Assembly: GCA_019914945.1 (NCBI GenBank)
Contig: CM034111.1
Location: 3,162,001 to 3,226,000, forward strand
DNA: 64,000 nt
Direction: 5' to 3'
From: Typha latifolia
Lineage: Eukaryota; Streptophyta; Magnoliopsida; Poales; Typhaceae
A program made the position numbers and the translations under genes. Positions 51,095-63,610 of this stretch are shown here, piece after piece. Position 1 is the stretch's first letter; every line of letters starts with the position of its first letter. The notes beneath the pieces were generated by a model, which saw nothing but the letters and a program-made list of their open reading frames with translations, ran no database searches and was not told the DNA's origin.

Positions 51095-54000
51095 CTACTT
51101 AATCTTCTTTTCTGCGTTTTTTCCATCCTCACTTTCAAAATCCATAGCCCTCTTCCTCACAATTGTGGAACGCTCGCTCTGCGCCTCAGAAGAGCTTGCT
51201 CGGCGCACCTTCCCTTTCTGATTAACAAACTCCAAAAAAGATGGAATTGGAGGAAGCACTGCCCTCTCACTTGGAGTTTTTGTCTCAGTGAACTCGCTAG
51301 AATGATCTAATTGCTCATTGTTCCAGTTTTGTTCACATCTAGAAGTTGTTGGCATTTCATCGACTAGATCAGAGTTAGGAGGTGAAGAATGAACAGAGGG
51401 GAGGGAATTTTGCGTACAAGGAACTGTATGTGGAGTAGAATTGGCATGAAGACGGTCATGTATCTGCTCGTAACTTGAAGACGATAGCCATCTAACTGTA
51501 GCAGCTATCTGTGAGTTATAGAATGTCTTGCCAACCTTTGAGTACTTATTGAAGCACTCCATTTCAAGGAAAGTTGCAGAAGCCTCCAAATCCGACCTGC
51601 AAAACAATAGAATGCATTTTTAGTATGGTGCAGGTGGTGCTCAGGTCTAAACAAGCCATGCCAATATGCATGCGAAACCAACAGTTAATTGTTTTACACT
51701 TTAAAATCTAATTTGAGGTTTACAAATAATAGATCAAGCTCCAATTTTATTAGATCTATTATTTTAAAGAGTCCTTCAACATAGATATAGTATTTAGTGC
51801 TAGATCTAAAAGATACTCTTTAATATATAGGAATAAAAGAGAATTTGATTTTTTTTTAAAATCTAAAAATAATATGTCAAATATATTTGAATTGGGTCAG
51901 AATTGATATATGAACATATCATATTAACTCTATATAAGTTGATTTGAAACTAAATTGTAAAAATTTTAGTTGAAATTTCAGCATGATTAGATTTTTCCTA
52001 AATTTTTTAGCTATATTTTAAAAAATCCAAAATTAATAGGACAAATTAATTCAAATTTGGTCAAAATTGATATAGGAACATGTTGATTAACTACGTTCAA
52101 CTAAGTTTTAATTTTACTTGTTGAGCTATTGTCAATTAATTAATGTATTAAATCATATTACGTTTTGAATCATGTTTCTACTTGATTATTGTTATATTTT
52201 TAATAAAATATTTCATTTACAATATTACCTAAGGATAAGCTTTAATATATATATAAAACCAAAAACATGTATAAAGATTCTAAAAAATATATTAGAGGCA
52301 TGTCAAAGGAGTGTTAGGCCGGCATGGCACGTGCCTTTGGCACAACCATGACCAAGGGTTATAGTTTGTATGCTTGAGGTAAGGCGCATAACTATGTAGT
52401 TGTTGGAGCACTTGGTAGTTCCCTCAAAAAGTCCAGAAATGTTAATGATCATGAATTATGCCTAGAAATGGAACTTAAGAGCAGAAATGAGAATTGTGCA
52501 GAAACTTAATTATCAAAATATGATGTTTCATTGAATGATCGAAGCACAGAAATGATAACAAGGCATTCTGAAAATAATTGAAAGATATGAGAATTGTGCA
52601 GAAACTTAATTATCAAAATATGATGTTTCATTGAATGATTGAAGCACAGAAATGATAACAAGGCATTCTGAAAATAATTGAAAGATCTTCAGTAACTCGG
52701 AAAAGTTAAACATATGGGGATTAGTGTATCAAATCATTAATGAAAGAGATCATTCTAGCATTATATACCAAAGAGTAGTTTCTATTCATCCGTCAGAATT
52801 AGCACTGAAAAAGTTTAACATTGATCAACTTTTGTCATTTTAATGTTACAATGGATTGATGAATTATATTTTGTTAAAACAACTTATCTGGCACAGTACT
52901 TTTATCAGCTACAGAAATTATGAAACAAGGTCTTATATTGTGATCAATCGTAATTTGTAAATTAATCACCAAAAGTGTTTATGCAATTTAGAAAAGGTAA
53001 GAACGGATTAATGCTTACAATGAATGACCCAGGCGCCGCAGGGCCTGTTTTAGAGTGTCAAGTAGCCTCTTTTTGCTTGAATCTCTCAACACATCAGATA
53101 TAGCCTTCTTATCAACAAGACTGCAATCCTATTGATTCATCAATGAGTTCTATTAATTAAAAGTATGAAGAGCAGAAATAAGCAAACATGCATACATATA
53201 AAAGTAATAGTTAATTAAGGCTTTGTTTGCTTTGAGATTTAAGGAAAAATCTAGAGTAGCTATTCTAGGTTCTCTTAAATTGTACCTCTAATCTAGATTA
53301 TGGTACTCTTTATTTGCTTATAATCTAAAATAGTGGTTGTAATAATTAACTTTCATGTGATATAAAATTACACTAAGGAAGGGAACTTTTGCTTTTGTCT
53401 TGAATTTACAAGAATTTCCTCTGGTCTAACATAAAGTGGATTGATGAGATAGATGAATTAAATCTATGTATGCAAGAGTACATGTACAAAATTCTCTATG
53501 TATGTAATGACAGCAAATAACATTCTATATATGCAATGATTACATATTACTATTGTCTATATATACAATGAGTACATATTACCATTCTCTATGTATGCAA
53601 TGGGTACATATACGGAACTTTTTATATATGCAATTGGAACATATACGAAATTTTTTTATGCATGCAATGACTACATATTAACAGTCTATGTATGCAAGGA
53701 CTACATATTAGCATTCTATGTATGTAATAGCTACATATACCTTCTCCAGGTATGAAATGGCTACATATTACTATTCTCTACGTATGAAATGGCTATATAT
53801 TATTATTCTGTATCTATGCAATGAGTAGTAGGAGAGAAAATACGTGGGAAAATTGAGCAAGAAATTTTAGCCCCGTTCACTTTCTGAACATCTTTTTCTT
53901 AATTTCAGAATATGACTCCTTATTCTAGAATAACAGCTTAACATCATAATAGCTCTATTCTATAATGCAAACACTATTCACTAAAATTATATTTTATAAC

Positions 54001-57000
54001 ACACACTAACTTAGTTACTAATTTACCATTGATTTGACTATAAATTCTTTCGGATGTCTTATCATAATTCATCACTTCTCTCCCAAACACATATAATACA
54101 TAATACCACCCCATATAATAATAAAAATAATAATGATGATATTATTATAATTATTATTCAATATTATTTTAATAGTAAAATTCTTAAAATTAAGTATACA
54201 TTACGAAATTGCTTAATAATATAATATTTAGTTGGACATAATAACAATATATTTATAATCTAATATTAATAATATATTTTTATTTTACACTAAATAAATA
54301 AAATTTAACTTAAAAAGTATAAATATCAATAATTTGATATTGCATGAAAATAAGTACATTTTAAAAAATTATTACTATTATTATTAAATATTAAAAATCT
54401 TAATAATATAATATTTAATTTGATATAATAAAAATATAATTATAAATTATCTTATTATTAAAATAATTTTTATATGTACTAATAAATTAAAAGTGTAATA
54501 TTAATAAACCAATATGTTATCCAGTTAAATATTTATTGAAAGATAAAATAATACATTCACTATTTAAACTACGTATTAATCTAACCAAATCTTTCATTCT
54601 TTAGATAATAAAATAATAAATTAGGGAAAAAATACATATATGAAAGTGTAAATATTTTATTTTCAATAATCTCATGTTTTAAGATAAAATAAAATACATT
54701 TTTCATGTAAAAGAAAAATTTAGTATTATTGACTAAAATATTTTTTTATATAGCCATTGCATATGTATTGATGAAATATAAAGCAATGCATACCTAGCGT
54801 CCACACCCTAGCATTGCATATATAGTGCCCGCGCCCTTGCATTTGCATACCTAATAACATTATATAGGTAATGCCACAGCATTGCATAGGTGCATTCATA
54901 CCTAACACCCCATCCTTGCATTGCATACCTAGCTTCCTACCCTAGCATTACATACATAAAGTATAGTGATTTAATTTTCATCAATCTAATTTATATCAAA
55001 TCAAAGGGTATTTTAGTCATTTTATATCGCATCAAAGATAATTATTATACCTAAAATAAATCTCCATTTTGATAATAATAAATAATAATTGTTATTCCTA
55101 GAATAAATCCCTCATTTTGGTAATAACAAATATAATATATATATCATGATAAAAAAAAAGATTAAAGCCTGTTTTTGTATTTTTTATGTGAATCTCAAAT
55201 ATAATTTTTCTTACATATTTTCTATATATGATACAAATAAGTTTACTATGGCTTTGCAAATCATTTATGGATATTTCTGATACATTAGTGAAGCGTATCA
55301 GTAACTGTATCAAACAAACAGTCACTAGATAAAATTTACTATCTGGTAATACAGAAATAGTTACTACCCTTATAAGTATTAATCATTAATAAAAAGTGGA
55401 TATAAATTATGATTTTGTCACTATCAAATCCAATTTTCCCTAATATAAAGGGATCAATTGAAGGAAATATAGTACACTTTACCTGCTTTTTCTGGCCTTT
55501 ATTTTGATAATAAGCCTCTTCTGCTCGTTGCAAAGCCTCAAATTTTTCACCTAGTCCTGCTTTCGATGATATCTTTGACATAGTGACACTGCTTAAGACA
55601 TCTCTTCCATCTACCATTTCAAAAATTATAAATAAGAGAAATGAATCAATTCTGAGCCATAGCCTACACATATTACATATTAGTATATCGCTACCATCAG
55701 GCAGGTCAGGCATCAACAAACATTGTCGTATTGTTTGTTCAAGTTGGTATATAATACCAGTAACTTTTTGAAGGCCAGAATCACCAAAAGCAAAACAAAA
55801 GAAACTAAAGTTTATAGGGCATTCTTGCTTTGCTCATACAAAATCTCGTACAACTGTATAAAGAGCACCGTTTAGTAGTTCTTAATAATAGATAAGAGCA
55901 CCGTGCACGAAATCTTAACACCTAATCTGTGACTCTTTTGCAGCCAACTTTTTACCAATAAATATCCCAAGGAACTCTTTCCTCACTCCTTAAATATGAT
56001 TATCCATCTTATTCCACCTTATATCAGCACCATTTTATCCAAGATTTTATTCGCTTTTTCAACTATGTAGTTTTTAAGTTCTTTTTGTCTTCTGCCCTCT
56101 TAAATTTCATTGTCTAATTTTAGAACTACTCTTTCCGTCATCCTCTTCCATTTATGTAAGCATGAGCTAGCATTTTAACATATGTTGTGATTTAAGAAAT
56201 ATATGCCACCATAGTGGAAATTAAAGATCCCTTTGGTGCAGTTAACAATGTGCGTGCATGATGGCATTTCATTCTCAAATTCATCAAAGATCTTCATGGG
56301 TAAAATCTCATTATGAGGTTCCACTGATGTACTTGATGAAATGCCTCTTCAACTGAATAGTGATGCTGCACACAGCCAAAAAGTGAACCATCTGAATGTC
56401 TGGAAAGGTTGCCTGGGTAGAGAATTTACAGAAAGTACTCTTTTCTACCATCCAGATTAACATAAAGGTTGCTTAGATTGAGAGGTTATATAAATTACTT
56501 TTTCTTGGAAGGATCACGAAAATCATCCTTGAGCATTCACCTAGCCAATTAAGTCCTAAAATGGACAATACTAAGAATTTACAATGATGAAATAATATAT
56601 AGACTAATAGGAGAATATTCCAACAAGAGATATGCATTAATGCATGCTGAAAACTAGCATAATCCAATCATAGAACATGTGAGCCACCAAATAATACCAT
56701 GACTATGAACTTCAGTTTTATATATCTTTAAATATTCTATTGTCCTCAAAGCTGCAGCTTCTGCAGTTTAACTTCCTTTCTATTAGATCTTTTCCCTCTT
56801 TTTTGACCACAGAGTGCCGACAAGATCCACCAAGACTTACTCTAAAGCTTCATCAATTAAACAAAGCAATCTCCTCAAAAAGTTCAGGTTTTATATTCTC
56901 TGTTGCATCTTTATATTGTAACATTCTAAGACAGTAAAAAAAGTTGGAGCATCAGGAAATGTCGATAGAAAACATATAAACTCAACAAGCTCCATTATTT

Positions 57001-58251
57001 GTAGAAATGAAAATGTGGACAAAAAGTACCTATTGAAATAATCAAGAAAATGACCTCTTACCATCAGAATCTGATATTTCATCACCCGATAAACTTTTCT
57101 CATCTTCTCGATTCCAGAACTCAGTGTCCTTGGCCTCTGAAGGATTGGTAAGCGAGCTGCCCAACAATATCAGAAATATAAAAAATGAATAAGAAACAAA
57201 GATAATTTGAATAAGCTAATGAATGTTTACTTCATAATATTCCAGCGTACACTAGGCACAGCATAACAGTCTATGAACAAACACTAGGCAACAAGGAGAA
57301 ACCAGGAAAGTTTGTGTAAGAGAAGGCCGATAAAATGGTGAGAGAAGTTTCCATTAACCTAATTCAACTTGTACTCGGATGAAAGGTAAAAGCTTAGCTT
57401 ATTTAGTATTTCGATTAATTGAATTTTTCATAATGTCTAAAACATAAAGAAGTTATGAGCTATCTATCTTCATACAGACTGATGCACTTATCAGCAACAG
57501 CATGTTATAAAGCAAAAACAAGGAAAGGATTCTCTACATGGTCAAGAGGTACCTTGTAATAAAAATAGGAAAGAATCTGTTCTTGTGACTGTTGGGCACA
57601 CGATGAAGTTCCTCCACACGCATAGATACAAGATTTGTATGTTTGCAGGCATCACACGACCGTTGACATAATGATGCAGGGACCTAGTTTAGTGGAAAAT
57701 AATAGCTCATGCCATAAAGGTTAGGAAGGATATAGACTAACACTTATCTAGGGCATAGTAAGAAAAACAAATCAGATGGGACTTGCTGGTGGTACCTGTT
57801 CTCCAAAGGTTTCAAGGATCTTCTTCCGGCGGCAGCTAGAACCTTCACAGTACTCCACCACCTGCATGAAATGAGGAGTCAAATATAACCTGAATGGACA
57901 GCAAATTGTAACATCACATGTAAACAGAAGACTACCTGGTTGAAATCTGCTAGGGACTTCTCTGCATAGCCATCTGAAGAGGATGAAGGTTGTGATTTTT
58001 TGCTACCAGCATTTCTCAAAATAAATTCCTGTTAAAGCATAGAAAGATCACTTGACAAATTCAATTATTGTATCAATAAAATTAAATAATATTATAGCCA
58101 CCATTCTCCTCTGGTCATCCAATCCATAGTACAAAACACTCCTGGCGGGCAACTGATCACGACCAGCTCTTCCGGACTCCTGATAGAAGGATTCCATTGA
58201 CTTTGGCATGTTAAAGTGACAAACAATCCGAACATCTTTTCTATCTATACC
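51095..58251 (-). CDS. RECQL3: RecQ-type DNA helicase, RECQL3-like, 3' part of gene
   Basis: 3'-to-5' DNA helicase of the RecQ family; RECQL3 is the small plant member of about 700 aa without an HRDC domain. Exons found, in transcript order: 58251-58102, 58028-57936, 57861-57796, 57683-57553, 57156-57062, 55610-55483, 53128-53019, 51596-51095. Together they give 425 codons including stop, all in phase. The first encodes the end of motif V and motif VI ([22 protein letters not shown]). Next comes the zinc-binding region ([14 protein letters not shown], then [10 protein letters not shown]). The rest is an acidic linker, the helical segment [35 protein letters not shown], and the C-terminal RKYSK-like [22 protein letters not shown], close to Arabidopsis RECQL3 as remembered. 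Helicase motifs 0-V (about 300 residues) are not found between 58252 and the right edge. The gene is therefore either split by a very large intron or 5'-truncated. Confidence 0.88.
51840..52370 (-). mobile_element. relic related to the hAT palindrome element, in a RECQL3 intron
   Basis: AT-rich segments with GTTGATTTGAA, AATTTTAGTTGAAATTTC and AGGACAAATTAATT resemble, in diverged form, the roughly 160-bp repeat unit found in both arms of the inverted hAT structure at 60-64 kb. It is followed at 52310-52370 by GGCATGGCACGTGCC, like the GGCACG-rich sequence at 59640-59720. I infer an old related insertion; the boundaries are not defined. Confidence 0.4.
52487..52686. repeat. 100-bp perfect-register tandem duplication in a RECQL3 intron
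   Basis: The unit at 52487-52586 (ATGAGAATTGTGCAGAAACT at its start) repeats at 52587-52686 with about one difference. Near-identity implies a recent event. No exon is affected. Confidence 0.9.
53440..53830. repeat. degenerate minisatellite, unit about 30-35 bp, RECQL3 intron
   Basis: About ten imperfect units built on CTATGTATGCAATG-N-CTACATATTA. The units vary in length and sequence, so this is an older array than the 100-bp duplication next to it. Confidence 0.75.
54765..54955. repeat. degenerate array of GCATTGCATACCTA-type motifs, RECQL3 intron
   Basis: The motif ATTGCATACCTAGC and close variants recur several times on this strand, separated by C-rich spacers such as CCACACCCTAGC. The array lies inside otherwise very AT-rich intron sequence (54000-55400). 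Confidence 0.6.
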
Positions 58252-59640
58252 CTGCAAACATTCCAAGGATTTTGGATGAGTACTTTGTAGATTGTAGCAA
58301 TAAAAGAAAATTGTTGAATGAACAAGCAGTATGAATTAAGATATGTAAAGAAAGTTGTATTTTACCATTCTGTGAAAGCAGCAACAAATAACTCAATATC
58401 CATAGATTAATCCATGTAGATCCAGCAGTAGGCAACAATATTTAGACAAAAAATTATGAGTCAGAAATTTTGTATCTCAGCAGGAGTTAGAAGTAGGCGT
58501 TCAATTTTTGATGCTTCGTGGAAACAAAGGCAACAGATAATAATTTACATATCAATATAGTTTGGCATACGATCCATAGGATAAAGATCCAAACTGCATA
58601 CTAGATAAATTACTGCATTCTCATCTGTTATCTAAGCATTCAGAATATTGTCTTGTACTATTCACATATTGTATTTTAAGCACAATACACTGCTCTCTAT
58701 AGACCAGAAAGCAAATCAGACATATTAGAAACTTGGTCTGTACCCAATATCATGAGCTATTTTACATGGGCACTAGATCTTGAGGTTTTCAAAAGTTGGG
58801 CTCTTGGCACTTTATCAGTTTGGCATAACAACAAACTACACGACACTCCATCTTAAAGCGTCAAAGTTCAACACGCCGGGTGGTGTGTCATGTACATGAA
58901 TTTTTGAGTATTGGAACTTCATTGAACAACTTCCTTGGATTTTCAAGAGATCTAATTTTAGGACACTTCAAGAATTTCCATTACCTTCTATGAAACAAAA
59001 CAATAGTTTAATACTCAGTTGCAGTGTAATATGTAATGATTGAATCTTGTAAGACCATTCACTAGATAATGTATTGAGTCATTTAGCTAACATATATCTG
59101 GGGCATAGAACAACTTCCTACAAATAAGTGGAATGGAGCTTCATTCCATTTTGTATATAATAATGATGAAAAAATGGCCAACATCTCCAAGAAATTCAAG
59201 CATGCCTTTTCGAGCTTCCAATTCACCAGCAAAGTAACCATGATAACAAGTAAGCTACATTTAGTCAAAGATGAAACAGATTACTACAGTGAACAAGGCC
59301 CCACCAGTGCAGAGTGTAGGAGCAGTAAAATGCATGCACATATACACCGTTGTAGGAGAGGTTTTCTGATTTATCAATGTCTCAAACATGTGACCATTTG
59401 TGCAAAAAAGGAAAAGCCTTGCACTAGGAAACATGGATACTCCAAAATGAGTGGAGTATGCATCGGATACGGATATAAGTCAGACATGGCCCGTATACAT
59501 ATTTGATACATTTTTGGAGTATCTAGAGTTTAAATAAATTATCTTAAGGATACATTACAAATTGCCACCTGTAGTTATGACTAAAATCAAATTACTCTTT
59601 TAAACTTTCATTTGTATCATTTTGTTGCATGTGGTTTAGA
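58252..59640. other. sequence upstream of the first recognised RECQL3 exon
   Basis: This should be intron, or former gene, 5' of the motif VI exon. I looked on the minus strand for the exon expected to end with the motif V sequence before GIDRKDVR and found none in the right phase. No other gene is seen. Confidence 0.4.
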
Positions 59641-59754
59641 CCAAGGATGGCCGTGCCGGTAGAGGCACGACACTTGGCACGGGGTGTGCCACACACCCCC
59701 GTGACATGGCCTCGTGCTGGTCATGTGCTACTGTAGAGACTTTTTTTAAAAAAA

Positions 59755-59990
59755 AAATTTATTTTCATTAATCTTGATCACCTTTACTTATTTTCTTAAT
59801 AAATATGATAACATGTGGAACCCATTTTTTTTACTTTTTCTTATTTCCATCAATCTTGATCACCTTTACTTATTTTCTTAATAAACATGATGACATGTGG
59901 AACCCATTTTTTTTATTTCCATCAATCTTGATCACCTTTACTTATTTTCTTAACAAACAAGATGACATGTGGAACCCATTTTTTGAACTT
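59755..59990. repeat. tandem repeat, unit about 60-75 bp, three copies
   Basis: Three copies share CATCAATCTTGATCACCTTT then ACATGTGGAACCCATTTTTT. They sit between the GGCACG-rich sequence and the left arm, probably still inside the transposon. I cannot see whether the right side has the same array because the window ends. Confidence 0.8.
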
Positions 59991-60449
59991 TTTTTTTCCA
60001 TCAATCATCATCAATTAACTTTTGTCATTTGTCATTTTTGGAATGACAACTCATTTGTCATTTTTTGAATGACAACTCATTTGTCATTAGTTAAAATTGG
60101 AATGACAACTAATGACTAATTTTCGTTTGTCATTTTCTCTAATTTCAATCAAATCATGTTTTGTCATTTAATCTTATTTTTTTTGTCTTTTTCTTATCTT
60201 CATCCTTTAAATATTTCTAAAACCCTCATGTATGTTTAACACTTCTTTTTCTCAAGTCTCAACAACTTCAACTGTAGCCATTTTTATTCTGTCTTTCTCT
60301 CTTTTGATTTTCTTAACAACTTCTACTTCGGTGATCTTATTTGACGGTGACGAACGTAGTGTAGAGCTCCCGTGGTAATCTTCTTTAAGAATTTTTTTCA
60401 TAGCTTGTGTGATTGTGAGGTAAGTTTCTCTTTTATTCTCTTAATTAAA

Positions 60450-61250
60450 TTTGGTTAAAATTTGTATATGAATATGTTTAGATTTACTTCAAATGAGTTG
60501 ATTTGAACTTAAATTTTATAATTTTATCTAAAATTTATGCATAATTAGATTTTATCTAAAATTTCTGCATAATTAGATTTCCTCAAAAATGTTGCCCAAA
60601 TTTTAAAAATTCAAAATTAATATGTCAAATTAATTAAAATTAGATAACAATTGGTATAAGAGCATGTTAGATTTATTTCATATGAGTTGATTTGAACTCA
60701 AAATTTATAATTTTATCTAAAATTTCTGCATAATTAGATTTTCTCAAAAATGTTGCCCAAATTGATTGATCAAACAGAAATTCAGCAACTATTCGCAAGG
60801 GCCAACTTGATCCTCTTCCCCAGGGATCCCAGATGAGGTCTGCCCGAGCAGGCCTTTTATTTGGTGGATAACATCGATGACAAGAAGAAGGAAAAGGATT
60901 GAATAGAGGAAGTCCCGAGCATTTCTTGATCTCAGATGTGTCCATATCAATGGATTTAAAAATCTGAAATTAATATGTTAAATTAATTGAAATTAGATAA
61001 CAATTGGTATAAGAGCATGTTAGATTTACTTCATATGAGTTGATTTGAACTCAAAATTTATAATTTTATCTAAAATTTCTGCATAATTAGATTTCCTCAA
61101 AAATGTTGCCTAAATTTTAAAAATTCGAAATTAATATGTCAAATTAATTAAAATTAGATAACAATTGGTATAAGAGCATGTTAGATTTATTTCATATGAG
61201 TTTATTTGAACTCAAAATTTATAATTTTACCTAAATTTCCTGCATAATTA
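60450..61250. repeat. sub-terminal array of about 160-bp units, left arm
   Basis: Units share AGAGCATGTTAGATTTA, CATATGAGTTGATTTGAACT and TTCTGCATAATTAGATTT. Copies start near 60650, 61002 and 61162, with a partial one before. A non-repeat GC-richer segment at about 60760-60950 interrupts the array. Confidence 0.75.
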
Positions 61251-61360
61251 GAAATGGAAAAATTAACAAAAAATTCTAAAATTCTCAAAAAGGGTGAAAT
61301 TAGCATAAAGTATTGTCTACTCAAATTTTTTCATTTTAATTTTATTTTATATGTCTTTAG

Positions 61361-61725
61361 ATGGCTGACCCAAAGCCTACTCAAGAACCTGATATTGGGT
61401 GGAGACATGGGAAGATGGTGGGAGGGAATAGATTTCATTGGCAGTGTGACTATTGTAAGATGATTGGAAAGGGTGGAGGGGTAAGTCGTTTGAAGAAGCA
61501 TATAGCCGGTGACTTCCCCGAAGTGTCTAAGTGTAAGAAGGTGTCACAAAAAGTTCACAGGGCAATGAAAACTGATCTAGACAGTGTTTTGGCAGCAAAA
61601 AAAGCTGCAAAGCAGAAACAAACTGATATTGATAGACGAACAGCTGAGTACCACACAGTTGATGAGTACGAGGAGGGAGATGAAATGGATCCAAATCTTC
61701 AGGCTAGGATACGGGCCTCACGAGA
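61361..61725 (+). pseudogene. hAT transposase N-terminus (BED zinc finger), left arm
   Basis: ATG at 61361 opens a frame beginning MADPKPTQEPD. It has a BED-type zinc finger: CDYC, then LKKHIAG and a following Cys (VSKC). A basic region rich in Lys/Ala and an acidic EEGDEMDPNLQ segment come next. Homology to the right arm stops at 61725 (RASRD) where the palindrome turns, so the catalytic part is absent. The frame runs on to 61888 through antisense transposase sequence, which is not meaningful. Confidence 0.8.
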
Positions 61726-61756
61726 CTGTCTCGTCATTATCACCATCACCACCGGA

Positions 61757-62651
61757 CTAAGTCTCATCTCCATCATCGTTGAGTACCACACAGTTTATGC
61801 TGCTCATTCTGGTAGGTCCCGTCCAACTATCACACATCAAAGTCACCCCAAATTGGTTCCATTGTTTTTTGAAAGAAGAAATCCATGATTTTATCTTTGC
61901 CACTTCCTCATCTAGGTACTTCCCTGCAATCTCTTTTCGTGTTGGGGGCTCACTGCCTGATCTGTGCTTCTGCACTGTACTGATCATACTTCTGAAATAA
62001 GTATTTGCTGCAAAGAAATGGTGGTATATGGCTAAAATGAAACCATTTGGATATAGATCGACCAATGTCCTTTTTTTTATCTGCCTTCCATATAGCATCA
62101 ATCCTTTTTTGCTTAGATTATGGGCCAGGGTATGCTTTAGGGTTTATATCTCTAATGTTTGGTCCTCCTCTCCTTACTCCTATCCTCTTTGTTGAGCCGA
62201 ACATACCCAAGATAGAGGCTTGTCTACTGTGAACAATATCATGCCTACTGCTACTGCCACTGCCACTGTCGACACCCTCCTTGAAATGAGAAGACCCAAA
62301 TTGTCTCCTATGCCTATGCACATCCTCTTGCTGCCATTGTTCCTCTCGTGAGGCCCGTATCCTAGCCTGAAGATTTGGATCCATATCATCTCCCTCCTCG
62401 CACTCATCAACTATGTGGTACTCAGTTGTTCGTCTATCAATATCAGCTTGTTTTTGCTTTGCAGCTTTTTTGGCTGCCAAAACACTGTCTAGATTAGTTT
62501 TCATTGCCCTGTGAACTTTTTGTGACACCTTCTTACACTTAGACACTTCGGGGAAGCCACCGGCTATATGCTTCTTCAAACGACTTACCCCTCCACCCTT
62601 TCCAATCATCTTCTCTATTCCCTCCCACCATCTTCCCATGTCTCCACCCAA
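61757..62651 (-). pseudogene. hAT transposase fragment: damaged BED region plus DUF659, right arm and loop
   Basis: On the minus strand, 62651-62118 covers the basic and acidic region and a Gly/Ser-rich linker. 62101-61757 covers the start of DUF659 (FFAANTYFRSMIST, then FGVTLMCDSWTGPTRMSSIN). A stop codon and a frame change separate the two. Compared with the left arm, 24 nt encoding the first zinc-finger cysteine pair are replaced by one base near 62621, which also shifts frame. The rest of DUF659 and the hAT dimerisation domain are missing. It cannot encode an active transposase. Confidence 0.8.
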
Positions 62652-62789
62652 TATCAGGTTCTTGAGTATGCTTTGGGTCAGCCATCTAGAGACATATAAA
62701 ATAAAATTAAAATGAAAAAATTTGAGTAAACAATACTTTATGCTAATTTCCCCCTTTTTGAGAATTTTAGAATTTTTTTGTTAATTTTT

Positions 62790-63610
62790 CCATTTCTAAT
62801 TATGCAGGAAATTAAGGTAAAATTATAAATTTTGAGTTTAAATAAACTCATATGAAATAAATCTAACATGCTCTTATACCAATTGTTATCTAATTTTAAT
62901 TAATTTGACATTAATTTTGGATTTTTAAAATTTGGGCAATATTTTTGAGAAAATCTAATTATGCAGAAATTTTAGATAAAATTATAAATTTTGAGTTCAA
63001 ATCAACTCATATGAAGTAAATCTAACATGCTCTTATACTAATTGTTATCTAATTTCAATTAATTTAACATATTAATTTCAGATTTTTAAAATTTGGACAA
63101 CATTTTTGAGGAAATCTAATTATGCAGAAATTTTAGATAAAATTATAAATTTTGAGTTTAAATAAACTCATATGAAATAAATCTAACATGCTCTTATACC
63201 AATTGTTATCTAATTTTAATTAATTTGACATATTAATTTCGGATTTTTAAAATTTGGGCAATATTTTTAAGGAAATCTAATTATACAGAAATTTTAGATA
63301 AAATTATAAATTTTGAGTTTAAATCAATTCATATGAAGTAAATCTAGCATGCTCTTATACCAATTGTTATCTAATTTCAATTAATTTAACATATTAATTT
63401 CAGATTTTTAAATCCATTGATATGGACAAATTTTAATTAATTTGACATATTAATTTCGGATTTTTAAAAATTGGGCAACATTTTTGGGAAAATCTAATTA
63501 TGCAGAAATTTTAGATAAAATTATAAAATTTAAGTTCAAATCAACTCATTTGAAGTAAATCTAAACATATTCATATATAAATTTTAACCAAATTTAATTA
63601 AGAGAATAAA
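62790..63610. repeat. sub-terminal array of about 160-bp units, right arm
   Basis: Reverse-complement counterpart of the left-arm array, with four to five units recognisable by TAAATCTAACATGCTCTTAT. It lacks most of the GC-richer insert seen in the left arm; only the GTCCATATCAATGG edge remains near 63417. Unit number therefore differs between arms. Confidence 0.75.

Noticed and set aside
53217..55325. Possible large transposon bounded by GGCTTTGTTTGC and CAAACAAACAG
   Set aside because: The ends are only loosely complementary and I found no target duplication.
58241..58438. Possible motif V exon of RECQL3 ending near 58369
   Set aside because: A VAAF-like string before a GT looked promising, but its phase does not fit the next exon and the surrounding residues do not match RecQ.
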